NCBI GenBank assembly: GCA_964625865.1
Contig: CAZVEV010000028.1
Location: 1 to 36,187, forward strand
Source: CAZVEV01 sp964625865
GTDB taxonomy: Bacteria; Planctomycetota; Phycisphaerae; SM23-33
DNA length: 36,187 nucleotides
Reading direction: 5' to 3'
In this document: one piece after another, positions 25,155 to 33,214 of the stretch
Numbering within the stretch: the stretch's first letter is position 1
Layout of the letters: every line of letters begins with the position of its first letter
Notes under the pieces: generated by a model
Told to the model about the DNA's origin: nothing
Databases searched by the model: none
Seen by the model: the letters and a program-made list of their open reading frames with translations, nothing else
Position numbers and translations under genes: made by a program

Positions 25155-26963
25155 ATGACCAATCGCACACAGACGCGGCGAAGCTTCTTGAGGACTCTTG
25201 GCGTGGGCACCGCGGCGGCGCTGGCGGCCCCGCGGGCGCTGCTGGGCCAGGCGGCGGGCGCCAAGCCCAACGTCATCCTCGTGATGACCGACGACCAGGG
25301 CTACGGGGATTTGGCGTGTCACGGCAATCCGTACATCAAGACACCGCACCTCGACAAGCTGCACGCCCAGTCGACGCGGCTGACGAACTATCACGTGGGC
25401 CCGACGTGTTCGCCCACGCGTGCGGGGCTGATGACGGGGCGCTACTGCAACCGGACGGGCGTGTGGCACACGATTATGGGGCGGTCGATGCTCCGCAAGG
25501 ACGAGCGGACCATGGGCCACATGTTCGGCGCGGGCGGATATCGGACGGGCATGTTCGGCAAGTGGCATCTGGGCGACAATTATCCGTCGCGCCCGCGGTA
25601 CATGGGCTTCCAGCACGTGCGGTGTCACGGCGGCGGCGGCGTGGGCCAGACGCCGGACTACTGGGGCAACGACTACTTCGACGACACGTACAGCCACGAC
25701 GGGGAGTTCGTCAAGCACGAGGGCTACTGCACGGACATCTGGTTCGCCGAGGCGATGAAGTTCATCAAGGCGTCCGTCGAGGCCAAGGAGAGAAAGCCGT
25801 TCTTCGCCTACATTTCCACCAACGCCCCGCACGGGCCCTTCTACGTCGCCAAGAAGTACTCCGACATGTACGCGGGCAAGAAGGGCATCCCCAACGCGGC
25901 GTTCTACGGCATGATCACGAACATCGACGACAACATGGGCCTGCTGGTCAAGCAACTGGACGACCTCGGCATTGCCGACAACACCATCCTGATCTTCACC
26001 ACCGACAACGGGACGGCCGCGGGAGTCGGCAGGCGACGGCCGCCCAAGCGGCGAGGCGGCGAGCAGCCGGCTCCGCTGGGCTTCAACGCGGGGATGCGGG
26101 GCACGAAGGGCAGCGAGTATGACGGCGGGCACCGCGTGCCGCTGTTTATCCGCTGGCCCGGCGGGAAGATCACCGCGGGCATGGACATCGGGCGCCTGAC
26201 GGCCCACATCGACATGATGCCCACGCTGGCCGAGCTGTGCGGCATCGCGACGCCCAAGGCGAAGCTGGACGGCAAGAGCCTCGTGCCGCTGCTGCGCGGC
26301 GCCGACGCCGGCTGGCCCGACCGCGTGGTGGTCACCGACTCCCAGCGGGTCGAGAATCCGGAGAAATGGCGTAAGAGCGCCACCATGACCGACCGCTGGC
26401 GGCTGGTTAACGGCAAGGAACTGTACGACATGCCCGCCGATCCGGGGCAGAAGACCAACGTCGCGGACAAGCATCCCGAGGTGGTGACCCGCCTGCGGAA
26501 GGCCTACGAGGCCTGGTGGGCCGACGTGTCGAAGCGATTCGGCGAGTACGTGCCCGTCATCATCGGCTCGCCGAAGGAGAACCCCACCCGCCTGACGTGC
26601 CACGACTGGCACAGCCCCGGGTCCCTGAGGTGCTGGAACCAGCGCCAGATCACCGGCGGCGGGGGCCTGGCCAACGGGTTCTGGGCCGTCGACGTGGCGC
26701 GGGCGGGGACCTACGAGATGACGCTGACGCGCTGGCCCGTCCAAGCCAAACGCAAGCTCCGCGAGAAGTTCCTCGACGTGACCAAAGCCCGCCTGACCGT
26801 CGCGAACGTCGACCAGACCGTCGCCGTGCCCGCCGCCGCGGATTCCGCGACGTTCAAGGTCACCCTCCCGGTCGGCGAGACCAAACTCCAGGCCCAGTTC
26901 ATCGACGCCAAGGGCAAGGCGGCCGGCGCGTTCTACGTCTATGTGAACTACCTTGGGACATGA
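25155..26963 (+). CDS. Tat-exported S1-family sulfatase with C-terminal beta-sandwich extension (602 aa)
   Basis: Type I sulfatase. Tat signal TRRSFLRTLGVGTAAALAA at 7-25. D46-D47 in MTDDQGYGDLA; formylglycine motif CSPTR at 85-89; MFGKWHLGD; NAPHGPF; TTDNGT replaces the SDNGP of the other three. A basic insertion (GRRRPPKRRGG) lies after TDNG. The sulfatase core ends near residue 455; the last ~140 residues, with GGLANGFWAVDVARAGTYEM and VYVNYLGT, look like a beta-sandwich accessory domain. Such tails are seen in some planctomycete sulfatases and may bind substrate. ATG 25155 has TGAGGA at a suitable distance; an ATG at 25140 is less likely. Confidence 0.92.
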   Translation: MTNRTQTRRSFLRTLGVGTAAALAAPRALLGQAAGAKPNVILVMTDDQGYGDLACHGNPYIKTPHLDKLHAQSTRLTNYHVGPTCSPTRAGLMTGRYCNRTGVWHTIMGRSMLRKDERTMGHMFGAGGYRTGMFGKWHLGDNYPSRPRYMGFQHVRCHGGGGVGQTPDYWGNDYFDDTYSHDGEFVKHEGYCTDIWFAEAMKFIKASVEAKERKPFFAYISTNAPHGPFYVAKKYSDMYAGKKGIPNAAFYGMITNIDDNMGLLVKQLDDLGIADNTILIFTTDNGTAAGVGRRRPPKRRGGEQPAPLGFNAGMRGTKGSEYDGGHRVPLFIRWPGGKITAGMDIGRLTAHIDMMPTLAELCGIATPKAKLDGKSLVPLLRGADAGWPDRVVVTDSQRVENPEKWRKSATMTDRWRLVNGKELYDMPADPGQKTNVADKHPEVVTRLRKAYEAWWADVSKRFGEYVPVIIGSPKENPTRLTCHDWHSPGSLRCWNQRQITGGGGLANGFWAVDVARAGTYEMTLTRWPVQAKRKLREKFLDVTKARLTVANVDQTVAVPAAADSATFKVTLPVGETKLQAQFIDAKGKAAGAFYVYVNYLGT

Positions 26964-27103
26964 GGCAGTGATCATACGCTGTTACGGCCCCGGTGCGATC
27001 TGTCCGATAGGTATTCAGTAGGTTCGGCGCGGCCGGTCTACGGCCAGTGCGCCGTCGTGGCGACCGGATGGGCGCGTCTCGACGATATCACGAGGAGAAT
27101 CCT

Positions 27104-27475
27104 ATGACTGAGGTGGTTCAGGCTCTTAACGACGCGGTCGCCATCGCGTGCCATATCCTCGCAATCGTTGTCATCTCGATCGGGATTATCAAGGCGCTGA
27201 TCATCTTCATCAAGGACGCCCTGCTGAAAGGCAACTCCAGTGCCGCCGTCATGGAAAGCCGCATGGAACTCGGCCATTCATTCTCGCTGGGATTGGGCTT
27301 TCTCATCGGGGCGAGCATCCTCAGAACGACGCTGGCGCCGACGTGGAACGACATCGGTCAACTGGCGGCGATCATCGGTATCCGCACGGTCCTGAACTAC
27401 TTCCTGCTCCGCGAGATCAGGCGGTTTGCCCCGGCGGGGAACGAAAAGCCTACCGAGACGGCGCCCGCGGGGTAG
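27104..27475 (+). CDS. DUF1622-like small membrane protein (123 aa)
   Basis: Three hydrophobic segments are visible: about 12-31 (ACHILAIVVISIGIIKALII), 57-75 (SFSLGLGFLIGASILRTTL) and 82-104 (IGQLAAIIGIRTVLNYFLLRE). The ME-LGHSFSLGLGFLIGASIL... and RTVLNYFL stretches are those of DUF1622 proteins, an uncharacterised inner-membrane family. A basic, Pro/Glu-containing tail remains in the cytoplasm. ATG 27104 has a GAGGAGA site; the upstream in-frame extension is unlikely. The gene stands alone between the sulfatase and the barrel protein. The gap before it (26964-27103) shows no other feature. Confidence 0.85.
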   Translation: MTEVVQALNDAVAIACHILAIVVISIGIIKALIIFIKDALLKGNSSAAVMESRMELGHSFSLGLGFLIGASILRTTLAPTWNDIGQLAAIIGIRTVLNYFLLREIRRFAPAGNEKPTETAPAG

Positions 27476-27532
27476 AATATGAACTCGCCGAATGCGTGAT
27501 GACACCGTGCGGGGGGGGCTTGGGCGAGTACC

Positions 27533-27554
27533 GCGGGTCACTGAAGTGACCCGC
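27533..27554 (+). terminator. Hairpin GCGGGTCAC-TGAA-GTGACCCGC
   Basis: Perfect 9 bp stem with a TGAA tetraloop, 58 bases after the DUF1622 gene. No T tract follows, so it may be a repeat element or a factor-dependent terminator. It could also influence the mRNA 5' region of the next gene. Confidence 0.6.
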
Positions 27555-27666
27555 CCCATCCTGCGCGGCGAGAGAACGGTCCGGATCGAGCAGGCGGATT
27601 GCGAAGGACATGACAGCAGACACCCAATCGGACTTGCGGAACCAACAGTTCCGCACACGACTACAC

Positions 27667-28653
27667 ATGCGTCACCTCATGCTCAGTGTCTGCGCCGCAG
27701 TAACGATTGTCCTGTCATCGGGCCCGGCGAGCGCCCAATCGGTGATGAGTTGGCTGGACCCGCGGCTGATCAAGTCCAGGCCCGTGTTCGACCACCGCAC
27801 GCGGTGGTATCCGGGCAGGGCGGGCGTTCGCGGGCAGCAGGCCCACATGCGATACGCCAGGCACCAGGCGGCCCTGACCATGCCCCTGTACCACGACGGG
27901 ACGACCCAGTGGCGATTCACGCTCCAGGCGGTCCATCTGGATCTTCAGACCGCCGCCCGCATGCCGGACACCGGCGAGGCCTTTCCGGAGGAGCTGTATG
28001 ACTTCCGCATCGGCGGAGGGTACGGGCGCAGGCTGGCCGACAAACGCGTGGTGGGCGTCCACGCCACCGTGGGCTCTGCCGGCGACGACCCGTTTGCCAC
28101 CGGCGGCGAGACGGCGGTCTCGGCGGTCGGGTTCCTCTACAAGCCCAAGACCGAGACCTCCGGCTGGCTGGCGTACCTGACGGCCCAGACGCAGTTGGAC
28201 GGGACGGGGGCCTACGCCTTCCCGGGCGTGGGGTATCACATGGAGAACGACCGGGTCGAGGCCCTGCTGGGCCTGCCGGTTCTCTGGGCCAAGGTCAAGC
28301 CCGTCCCGTCGGTGGCGCTGCAGTGGCTGGCCCTGCCGTCGCGCGTGATGGCCGACGTGACCTGGACGGTCTTCGACGGCGTGGCCCTGTTCGCGACGTA
28401 CGACTGGGAATGGCAGCGCTATATCCGCCACGACCGCCGCGGGGACGACGAGGAGCTGTTCTACGTCGAACAGCGCCTCTGGGGCGGGCTGGAATGGGAC
28501 ATCGTCGATGACGTCAAGTTCGTCGTCGCGGCGGGGTACGGCTTTGACAGGCGGTTCTTCGAGTCCGACAACTTCTTCTGGGGCTCCCAGCGCAACCGCA
28601 TGAGCATCGGAGACGGGCCGATGGCCTACGTGCGCCTGCGCATGAAGTTCTGA
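27667..28653 (+). CDS. Outer-membrane beta-barrel protein (328 aa)
   Basis: A signal peptide (HLMLSVCAAVTIVLSSGPASAQS, about residues 2-25) precedes a chain of alternating hydrophobic strands with Tyr/Trp girdles. The final residue is Phe (LRMKF), the usual C-terminal signal for BAM-mediated insertion. The pattern resembles DUF6268-type outer-membrane proteins, but I cannot confirm that family. Blocks such as YDFRIGGGYGRRLADKRVV and VKFVVAAGYGFDRRFFESDN look like paired strands. Function: porin or unknown envelope role. ATG 27667 is chosen for its signal peptide; an earlier ATG 27610 adds 19 unlikely residues. Confidence 0.75.
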   Translation: MRHLMLSVCAAVTIVLSSGPASAQSVMSWLDPRLIKSRPVFDHRTRWYPGRAGVRGQQAHMRYARHQAALTMPLYHDGTTQWRFTLQAVHLDLQTAARMPDTGEAFPEELYDFRIGGGYGRRLADKRVVGVHATVGSAGDDPFATGGETAVSAVGFLYKPKTETSGWLAYLTAQTQLDGTGAYAFPGVGYHMENDRVEALLGLPVLWAKVKPVPSVALQWLALPSRVMADVTWTVFDGVALFATYDWEWQRYIRHDRRGDDEELFYVEQRLWGGLEWDIVDDVKFVVAAGYGFDRRFFESDNFFWGSQRNRMSIGDGPMAYVRLRMKF

Positions 28654-28678
28654 ACGGTCAACGGTGAACCCCCGTCGT

Positions 28679-28716
28679 GGATACCCCACAGGGCGGAGCC
28701 TGTGGGCGTTTGCCTG
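28679..28716 (+). repeat. CCCCACAGG palindromic repeat (family A, copy 3)
   Basis: ATACCCCACAGG, two or so bases, GGAGCCTGTGGG then CGTTTGCCTG. Closely matches the copy at 8356-8392, 20 kb away. It follows the barrel gene and could end its transcript. Confidence 0.75.
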
Positions 28717-28763
28717 TTCGGTTACCGCGCACGCTGAGTGGTCGAAGAGGGATGTACGTCGCG

Positions 28764-28790
28764 AATCGACAATCGGCAATCGACAATCGG
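28764..28790 (+). repeat. AATCGACAATCGGC simple repeat
   Basis: Tandem imperfect 7-base units AATCGAC/AATCGGC, four copies in a row, upstream of zupT. Comparable in unit length to the repeats at 18771 and 19136 and in sequence to the island inside the propeller gene at 3983. Confidence 0.65.
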
Positions 28791-28848
28791 CTTCACGTTG
28801 CATATGGTGTGGCGCGAGGACGATGACGACCAGTGGGAAGGCGACGCC

Positions 28849-29742
28849 ATGGGTAACGTGTGGATAGCGTTTGGGCTGACGGTCTTTGCGGGGTTGGCGA
28901 CCGGCATCGGCAGCGCGATCGCGTTCTTCGCCAAGCGCACCAACTACCGCTTCCTGTCGGTGGCCACGGGCTTCTCCGCCGGCGTGATGCTGTATGTCTC
29001 GTTCGTGGAGATCTTCTTCAAGGGCACCGACGCGCTGTGCGAGGCCTATGGCGACTACTGGGGCCATTGGATCAACGCGGCGGCGTTCTTCGGCGGGATC
29101 GCCCTGATCGGCGTGATCGACAAGCTGGTCCCCGCGGCCGAGAACCCTCACGAGGTCCACAGCGAGGCCGAGACCGCGCCGCTTCACGATCCGTCAGCCC
29201 CCCTGCCGGACCCGACCGCAGAGCAGGTCAAAGACACCCCCGGGACGCACGACCATCACATCCACCGCAAGAAGCTCCTGCGCATGGGGCTGTTCACGGC
29301 CCTGGCGATCGGGATCCATAACTTCCCCGAGGGCCTCGCGACGTTCCTTGCCGCCCTGGAAGACCCCGGGCTCGGCATCGCCATCGCCATCGCCATCGCC
29401 CTGCACAACATCCCCGAGGGCATCAGCGTCTCGGTGCCGATCTTCTACGCCACGGGCAACCGCAAGAAGGCGTTCATCTACTCGTTCCTGAGCGGGCTGG
29501 CCGAACCGGTCGGGGCGGGTATCGCGTATCTCGCCCTGCGACTGGTCCTCGGCGACGAGGCGGGCGTCGTGCCCCCGCAGGTGATGGGCATCCTCTTTGG
29601 CGCCGTGGCCGGCATCATGGTCTACATCAGCCTGGACGAACTGCTCCCGACCAGCCGCGCCTACGGGAAAGGTCACGACAGTCTCCTGGGCCTGGTCGCC
29701 GGAATGGCCATGATGGCCCTGAGCCTCCTGCTGATGAAGTGA
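28849..29742 (+). CDS. zupT: ZIP-family zinc transporter
   Basis: Imports Zn2+ and other divalent metals across the inner membrane; 297 aa, eight predicted helices. The two metal-binding helix motifs HNFPEG and HNIPEG are both complete and 34 residues apart, in ALAIGIHNFPEGLATF and ALHNIPEGISVSVP. A long cytoplasmic loop between helices 3 and 4 contains HDHHIH, a common metal-sensing stretch. The C-terminal MVYISLDELLP matches E. coli ZupT closely. ATG 28849 is supported by GGAAGG; an upstream ATG at 28804 would add a charged, unusual N terminus. It is bounded by repeats on both sides. Confidence 0.92.
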   Translation: MGNVWIAFGLTVFAGLATGIGSAIAFFAKRTNYRFLSVATGFSAGVMLYVSFVEIFFKGTDALCEAYGDYWGHWINAAAFFGGIALIGVIDKLVPAAENPHEVHSEAETAPLHDPSAPLPDPTAEQVKDTPGTHDHHIHRKKLLRMGLFTALAIGIHNFPEGLATFLAALEDPGLGIAIAIAIALHNIPEGISVSVPIFYATGNRKKAFIYSFLSGLAEPVGAGIAYLALRLVLGDEAGVVPPQVMGILFGAVAGIMVYISLDELLPTSRAYGKGHDSLLGLVAGMAMMALSLLLMK

Positions 29743-30131
29743 CCGGATCCTCCATTTCGCCCCGGGTGAATACACCCGGGGGTTTCCCCGCGAACGCGCA
29801 GTGTTCTCGTACGATATCGCCTCGCAGTGTATCCGCCTTCGAACGCAGACCCCCCCGTGTATTCACGAGGGGCTAAATGCCCGTCGCCAAGTCACATTCA
29901 TACCCGATTCGAACGCCTCCATTTCGCCCCGGGTGAATACACCCGGGGGCTTTCTCGCGAACACGCAGCATTCTCGTAGGCGACCGAAGTGCAAAATCGG
30001 AATAATCAGATAGGCTGCGGAATCTACCAGTTATCCCTCATGTTTTCGGACCGCCACGTCGATACATACTGTGTCGCAGGGTGCGTTGATGGATTTGTGT
30101 TGGCCCGATCAGACAAGGAAAGGACCGGGAC
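29743..30131. other. Gene-free repeat region between zupT and the receiver-like gene
   Basis: No gene is supported in these 389 bases. About half is taken by three copies of the CCCCGGGTG palindrome (29752-29962). The remainder up to 30131 is less GC-rich and should hold the promoter of the receiver-like gene; no clear pair of boxes was found. Confidence 0.65.
29752..29962. repeat. Three copies of the CCCCGGGTG palindrome (family B, copies 3-5)
   Basis: Copies three (29752-29786) and five (29919-29955) share CCATTTCGCCCCGGGTGAAT, ACACCCGGGGG and a similar flank containing CGCGAAC, a short spacer and TTCTCGTA, making ~60-base direct repeats. Copy four (29849-29880), between them, is inverted and diverged (CCCCCCGTGTATTCACG-AGGGGC-TAAATG). 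All can form stems of about nine base pairs. Confidence 0.8.
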
Positions 30132-30530
30132 ATGTCAATGAAGGTGCTGATAGCCGACCCCGACTGGCGGTTCGCAGGCAAGACAAGGAACTACCTCGAA
30201 TCGCATGCTCATCTCGTGCTGAGCCACGGCGACGCCGAGCAGGTCATCGAGCGGGTCAAGCACTGGGAGCCCGATCTGGTCATCCTGGCCGCCGAATTGG
30301 CTGAACAGGGCCTGCTGAATGAACTTAACGCTCTTCGCGAGCGGCCGGCGGTCCTGCTGACCGAACACATGGACCGATACGACCGGGCCTGGCGGGCGTG
30401 GCAGAAGGGTGGCGATGAGCTGCTGATGAAGCCCGTGTTCAGGGCCTCCGAATTGCACCAGGCGATCGTGATCGCCCTGGAAAACGCCGCCGCCGGAAGC
30501 CGGACCCGCCCGACGGCTGCTACCGCCTGA
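30132..30530 (+). CDS. Receiver-like (pseudo-response-regulator) protein lacking the phospho-acceptor Asp
   Basis: 132 aa, single REC-like domain. Beta-1 carries the acidic pair D9/D11 (LIADPDW), T77 (LLTEHM) and K100-P101 (LMKPV) are in place. The position after PDLVIL, where the phosphorylated Asp belongs, is Ala (A53). It therefore probably cannot be phosphorylated in the normal manner and may act as a constitutive or ligand-dependent partner. There is no output domain and no histidine kinase nearby. AAAGGA lies about ten bases before ATG 30132. A short Ala/Thr-rich tail follows. Confidence 0.75.
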   Translation: MSMKVLIADPDWRFAGKTRNYLESHAHLVLSHGDAEQVIERVKHWEPDLVILAAELAEQGLLNELNALRERPAVLLTEHMDRYDRAWRAWQKGGDELLMKPVFRASELHQAIVIALENAAAGSRTRPTAATA

Positions 30531-30592
30531 CCGCCGCCGCACACCGCGCGACCTGCTCGACAACGACAGTATCCCCTTCGCCTAGCGCTCAT

Positions 30593-30612
30593 GCGTGCCC
30601 TTCGGGGCACGC
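30593..30612. terminator. Bidirectional hairpin with UUCG tetraloop
   Basis: GCGTGCCC-TTCG-GGGCACGC: 8 bp perfect stem with the very stable UUCG loop, located between the converging receiver-like and LysM genes. No T tract follows. It is the only feature in the 159-base gap. Confidence 0.75.
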
Positions 30613-30689
30613 CGACCGAAACTCCCCGGTGGTTCACCAACGGGGATCGGTCTGCGCGCCGGTGCGATGGTCTCGCACGCAGGCGGCGC

Positions 30690-31883
30690 TTACTCGAAGA
30701 TCGGTTCGTCGTCGGCGTAGCGACTGGAGGTCGAGGTGTCTCTGGGGCGACTGGTTCGGATCGACCGGCCGGACGACGCGGACAACGGCGGGACGATGAG
30801 TTTCTGCCCCGCGCGGAGGCGGCCCGGATTGACGTTGGGGTTGGCCTTGGCGATCACTTCCCAGTGCTTGCCCGCACCGTAGCTCTTCTTGGCCACGTCC
30901 CAGAACCCGGCATCGCCTTCGGCGACGGTGTACCATTTCTCGCCTGGGCCGAGTGTTCGCGTCGTGGCTGACGGACGCCCGCCCCCGCCGCCGGTCGACC
31001 CAGCGGCAGGCAGGGGCGGGACCAGGAGCTTTTGGCCCTTCTTCAACGAGCCGCTGTCGACGCCGGGGTTGGCCTTGGCAATCACCGCCCAGTGCTTGCC
31101 ATGGCCATACGCCTTCTGCGAGACCGTCCAGAACCCCGCGTCGCCTTCCTGGACGTAGTAATACCGCGTGCCGTCAGCCCGCGAGACAAGCTGCCCCGCC
31201 GCGGGGCCGCCCGCAACGGCTGTCCCGCCGCCGACCGCACTGTCCGCCACGGGCAGGGGCGGGATCTTCAGGATCTGTCCCTCGCGAAGGGCGTTCGAGT
31301 CGGCCTCGGGGTTGGCTTTGGCAATCAGCGCCCAGTGCTTGCCGTCCCCGTACGCCCGCTCCGAGACGGTCCAGAACCCCGCGTCGCCCTTCTTGACGAC
31401 GTACTTGGTGGTTCCGCCCGGCTGAGTTGAGTCGGTCCGGGTAACGCCGGCCCCGCGATCGTGACCCAGCGCGCCGAGGCCTCGGTCGCCGAAAGGCAAA
31501 CCGGCGCCGTCGGCCGGCGCTCCGCCGGCAGCCTCGTCGCGCGCACGGCTGCGAAGCATCGCGGCGCGAAGGGCGGCCAGTGCGTCGGCCCGCGCCGCGG
31601 CGTCGTCAACGTCCGCGGGCCCGCCGGCAGCGTCATCGCGAGGCCGACCGGTGATGGCGCCGCCTAGACCGCTGGCCACGTCGTCGTCCCGGCCGGTTCC
31701 GTAGAAGCTCGAGTTGCGGTCATCGCGCGGGGCGGCGGCCCTGTCATCCTCGACCCGGGCCACATCCTGCGGCTGATCGTCCGGTTCGGGGGTCGGTTGG
31801 GGGTCCGAGGTGAGGCTCCAGATGGTGATGACTACACCCACCAGTACCAGAGCGGCGATGCCAATCTTGTAATCCGTTCGCAT
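30690..31883 (-). CDS. Membrane-anchored protein with three LysM domains (397 aa)
   Basis: A single N-terminal membrane helix (about 7-25, IGIAALVLVGVVITIWSL) anchors the protein; the rest lies outside the membrane. A long acidic, low-complexity linker precedes three LysM repeats at about 160-210, 241-291 and 317-367. These are nearly identical to each other (EGDAGFW, YG.GKHW..IAKANP, G..L..PPL). LysM modules bind N-acetylglucosamine polymers such as peptidoglycan or chitin. No enzymatic domain is attached. ATG 31883 is preceded by AAGGAG; a TTG six codons upstream is rejected. Convergent with the receiver-like gene; ackA lies upstream on the same strand. Confidence 0.88.
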   Translation of the reverse strand: MRTDYKIGIAALVLVGVVITIWSLTSDPQPTPEPDDQPQDVARVEDDRAAAPRDDRNSSFYGTGRDDDVASGLGGAITGRPRDDAAGGPADVDDAAARADALAALRAAMLRSRARDEAAGGAPADGAGLPFGDRGLGALGHDRGAGVTRTDSTQPGGTTKYVVKKGDAGFWTVSERAYGDGKHWALIAKANPEADSNALREGQILKIPPLPVADSAVGGGTAVAGGPAAGQLVSRADGTRYYYVQEGDAGFWTVSQKAYGHGKHWAVIAKANPGVDSGSLKKGQKLLVPPLPAAGSTGGGGGRPSATTRTLGPGEKWYTVAEGDAGFWDVAKKSYGAGKHWEVIAKANPNVNPGRLRAGQKLIVPPLSASSGRSIRTSRPRDTSTSSRYADDEPIFE

Positions 31884-31986
31884 GAGAGTGGCTCCTTCCA
31901 ACTTCCCAGCATCGACACATTGTTATCCTTAACTGAACAATTTTGCGCTTCGCCCGACAGGTAAGGCAACAAAAAACCCCGCAGAG

Positions 31987-33204
31987 TCAATATTTTTTTT
32001 CGCCGGCGGTGGCGCGCACGATCTCGGCGGTGTCGCGGGCGATCATGAGTTCCTCGTTGGTCGGAACGACCCAGACCCTCACGGCCGACGCGTCGGTGGT
32101 GATCGGCCCGGCCTGCCCGCCGATGGTCGTCGCGTTGCGGGACTCGTCGCCGACGGCGCCCAGGCGGGCCAGCCCCGCGCAGATCGCCCGGCGGACCGGC
32201 ACGGCGTTTTCGCCGATCCCGCCGGTCAGCACCACCGCGTCCAGGGCGGGCAGGATCGCGTGGTAGGCCCCCACGTACTTGACGATGCGATAGACGAACA
32301 TCTCGATGGCCAGGGCGGCCCCCGCGTGGCCGGCCTCGGCGCGGGCGAGCAGGTCGCGCATATCGTTGCTGACCCCGCTGACGCCCCGCAGGCCCGACTC
32401 GCGCGTCAGGGCCGCGTCAACCTGGTCTTCGGTCAGGCCCACGTCGAGCATGTGCAGCACGATCCCCGGGTCCAGGTCGCCGCACCGCGTGCCCATCATC
32501 AGCCCCTCCAGCGTGCTCATCCCCAGCGAGTGGTCCACCGCCTTGCCCCCCGCCACCGCGGTCATCGAACACCCGTTGCCCAGGTGCGCCGTGATCAGGT
32601 TGACCTCGGCGACGTCCTTGCCCAGCAGCTGGGCCGCCCGCGACGTGACGTAGCGGTGGCTCGTGCCATGAAAACCGTATCGACGCACGCCGTGGTTTCG
32701 GTACCACGTCTCGGGCACGGCGTAGCGATGGGCGCGGGGGGGCAGGGTGGCCAGGAACGCCGTATCGAACACCGCCACGTGGGGCCGCCCCGCTATCGCC
32801 CGCCGGGCGGCCTCGATGCCCGCGAGGTTCGGCGGGTTGTGCAGCGGCGCCAACTCGCCGAAGCGCTCGATCGTCGCGATGACCTTCTCATTGATCAGGA
32901 CAGCCCCGGTGATCTCGCCCCCGCCGTGGACCACGCGATGGCCCACGCCGTCAATCACGTCGACGCTGTCCAGGGCGGTGGCGGGGCCTGCGGTGAGCGC
33001 CTCGATAACGGCCTCCAGCCCGCGCGCGTGGTCCGGCGCCGCCACGTGGCGCTGCTCGCGCCGGAGGCCCACGACGTGCGTGAGCCTCGCCTCGTCCGTG
33101 CCCACGCGCTCCAGCACGCCGCGGGCGAGCACCGACTCGTCCGCCATCTCGAACACCTGGTACTTGATCGAACTGCTGCCGCAATTGACGACGAATATCT
33201 TCAT
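31987..33204 (-). CDS. ackA: Acetate kinase
   Basis: Converts acetyl phosphate and ADP to acetate and ATP, the substrate-level phosphorylation step of fermentation. 405 aa, full family length. Opening NCGSSSIKYQVF, GHRVVHGG, DTAFLATLPP, YGFHGTSHRYV, HLGNGCSM and MGTRCGDLDPG are all present. The coding sequence ends in an eight-A run that gives EKKY. It starts 10 bases after the iduronidase-like gene, so it is the last gene of that operon. A partner phosphotransacetylase (pta) is not in the window. Downstream GCGGGGTTTTTT (- strand, near 31970-31981) may be the end of the transcript. Confidence 0.95.
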   Translation of the reverse strand: MKIFVVNCGSSSIKYQVFEMADESVLARGVLERVGTDEARLTHVVGLRREQRHVAAPDHARGLEAVIEALTAGPATALDSVDVIDGVGHRVVHGGGEITGAVLINEKVIATIERFGELAPLHNPPNLAGIEAARRAIAGRPHVAVFDTAFLATLPPRAHRYAVPETWYRNHGVRRYGFHGTSHRYVTSRAAQLLGKDVAEVNLITAHLGNGCSMTAVAGGKAVDHSLGMSTLEGLMMGTRCGDLDPGIVLHMLDVGLTEDQVDAALTRESGLRGVSGVSNDMRDLLARAEAGHAGAALAIEMFVYRIVKYVGAYHAILPALDAVVLTGGIGENAVPVRRAICAGLARLGAVGDESRNATTIGGQAGPITTDASAVRVWVVPTNEELMIARDTAEIVRATAGEKKY

Positions 33205-33214
33205 CCCGGTCCTC

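Noticed and set aside
23829..26975. 1,048-codon open frame on - opposite wtpC and a sulfatase
   Set aside because: It runs through the N gap and is antisense to two clearly recognised genes.
28764..28790. Possible CRISPR-like or direct repeat array
   Set aside because: Units are seven bases with no spacers; simple tandem repeat instead. No cas genes are present.
31990..31998. Poly-T run as terminator of the acetate kinase gene
   Set aside because: On the coding strand it is an A run inside the last codons of ackA (EKKY), not a T tract after a hairpin.
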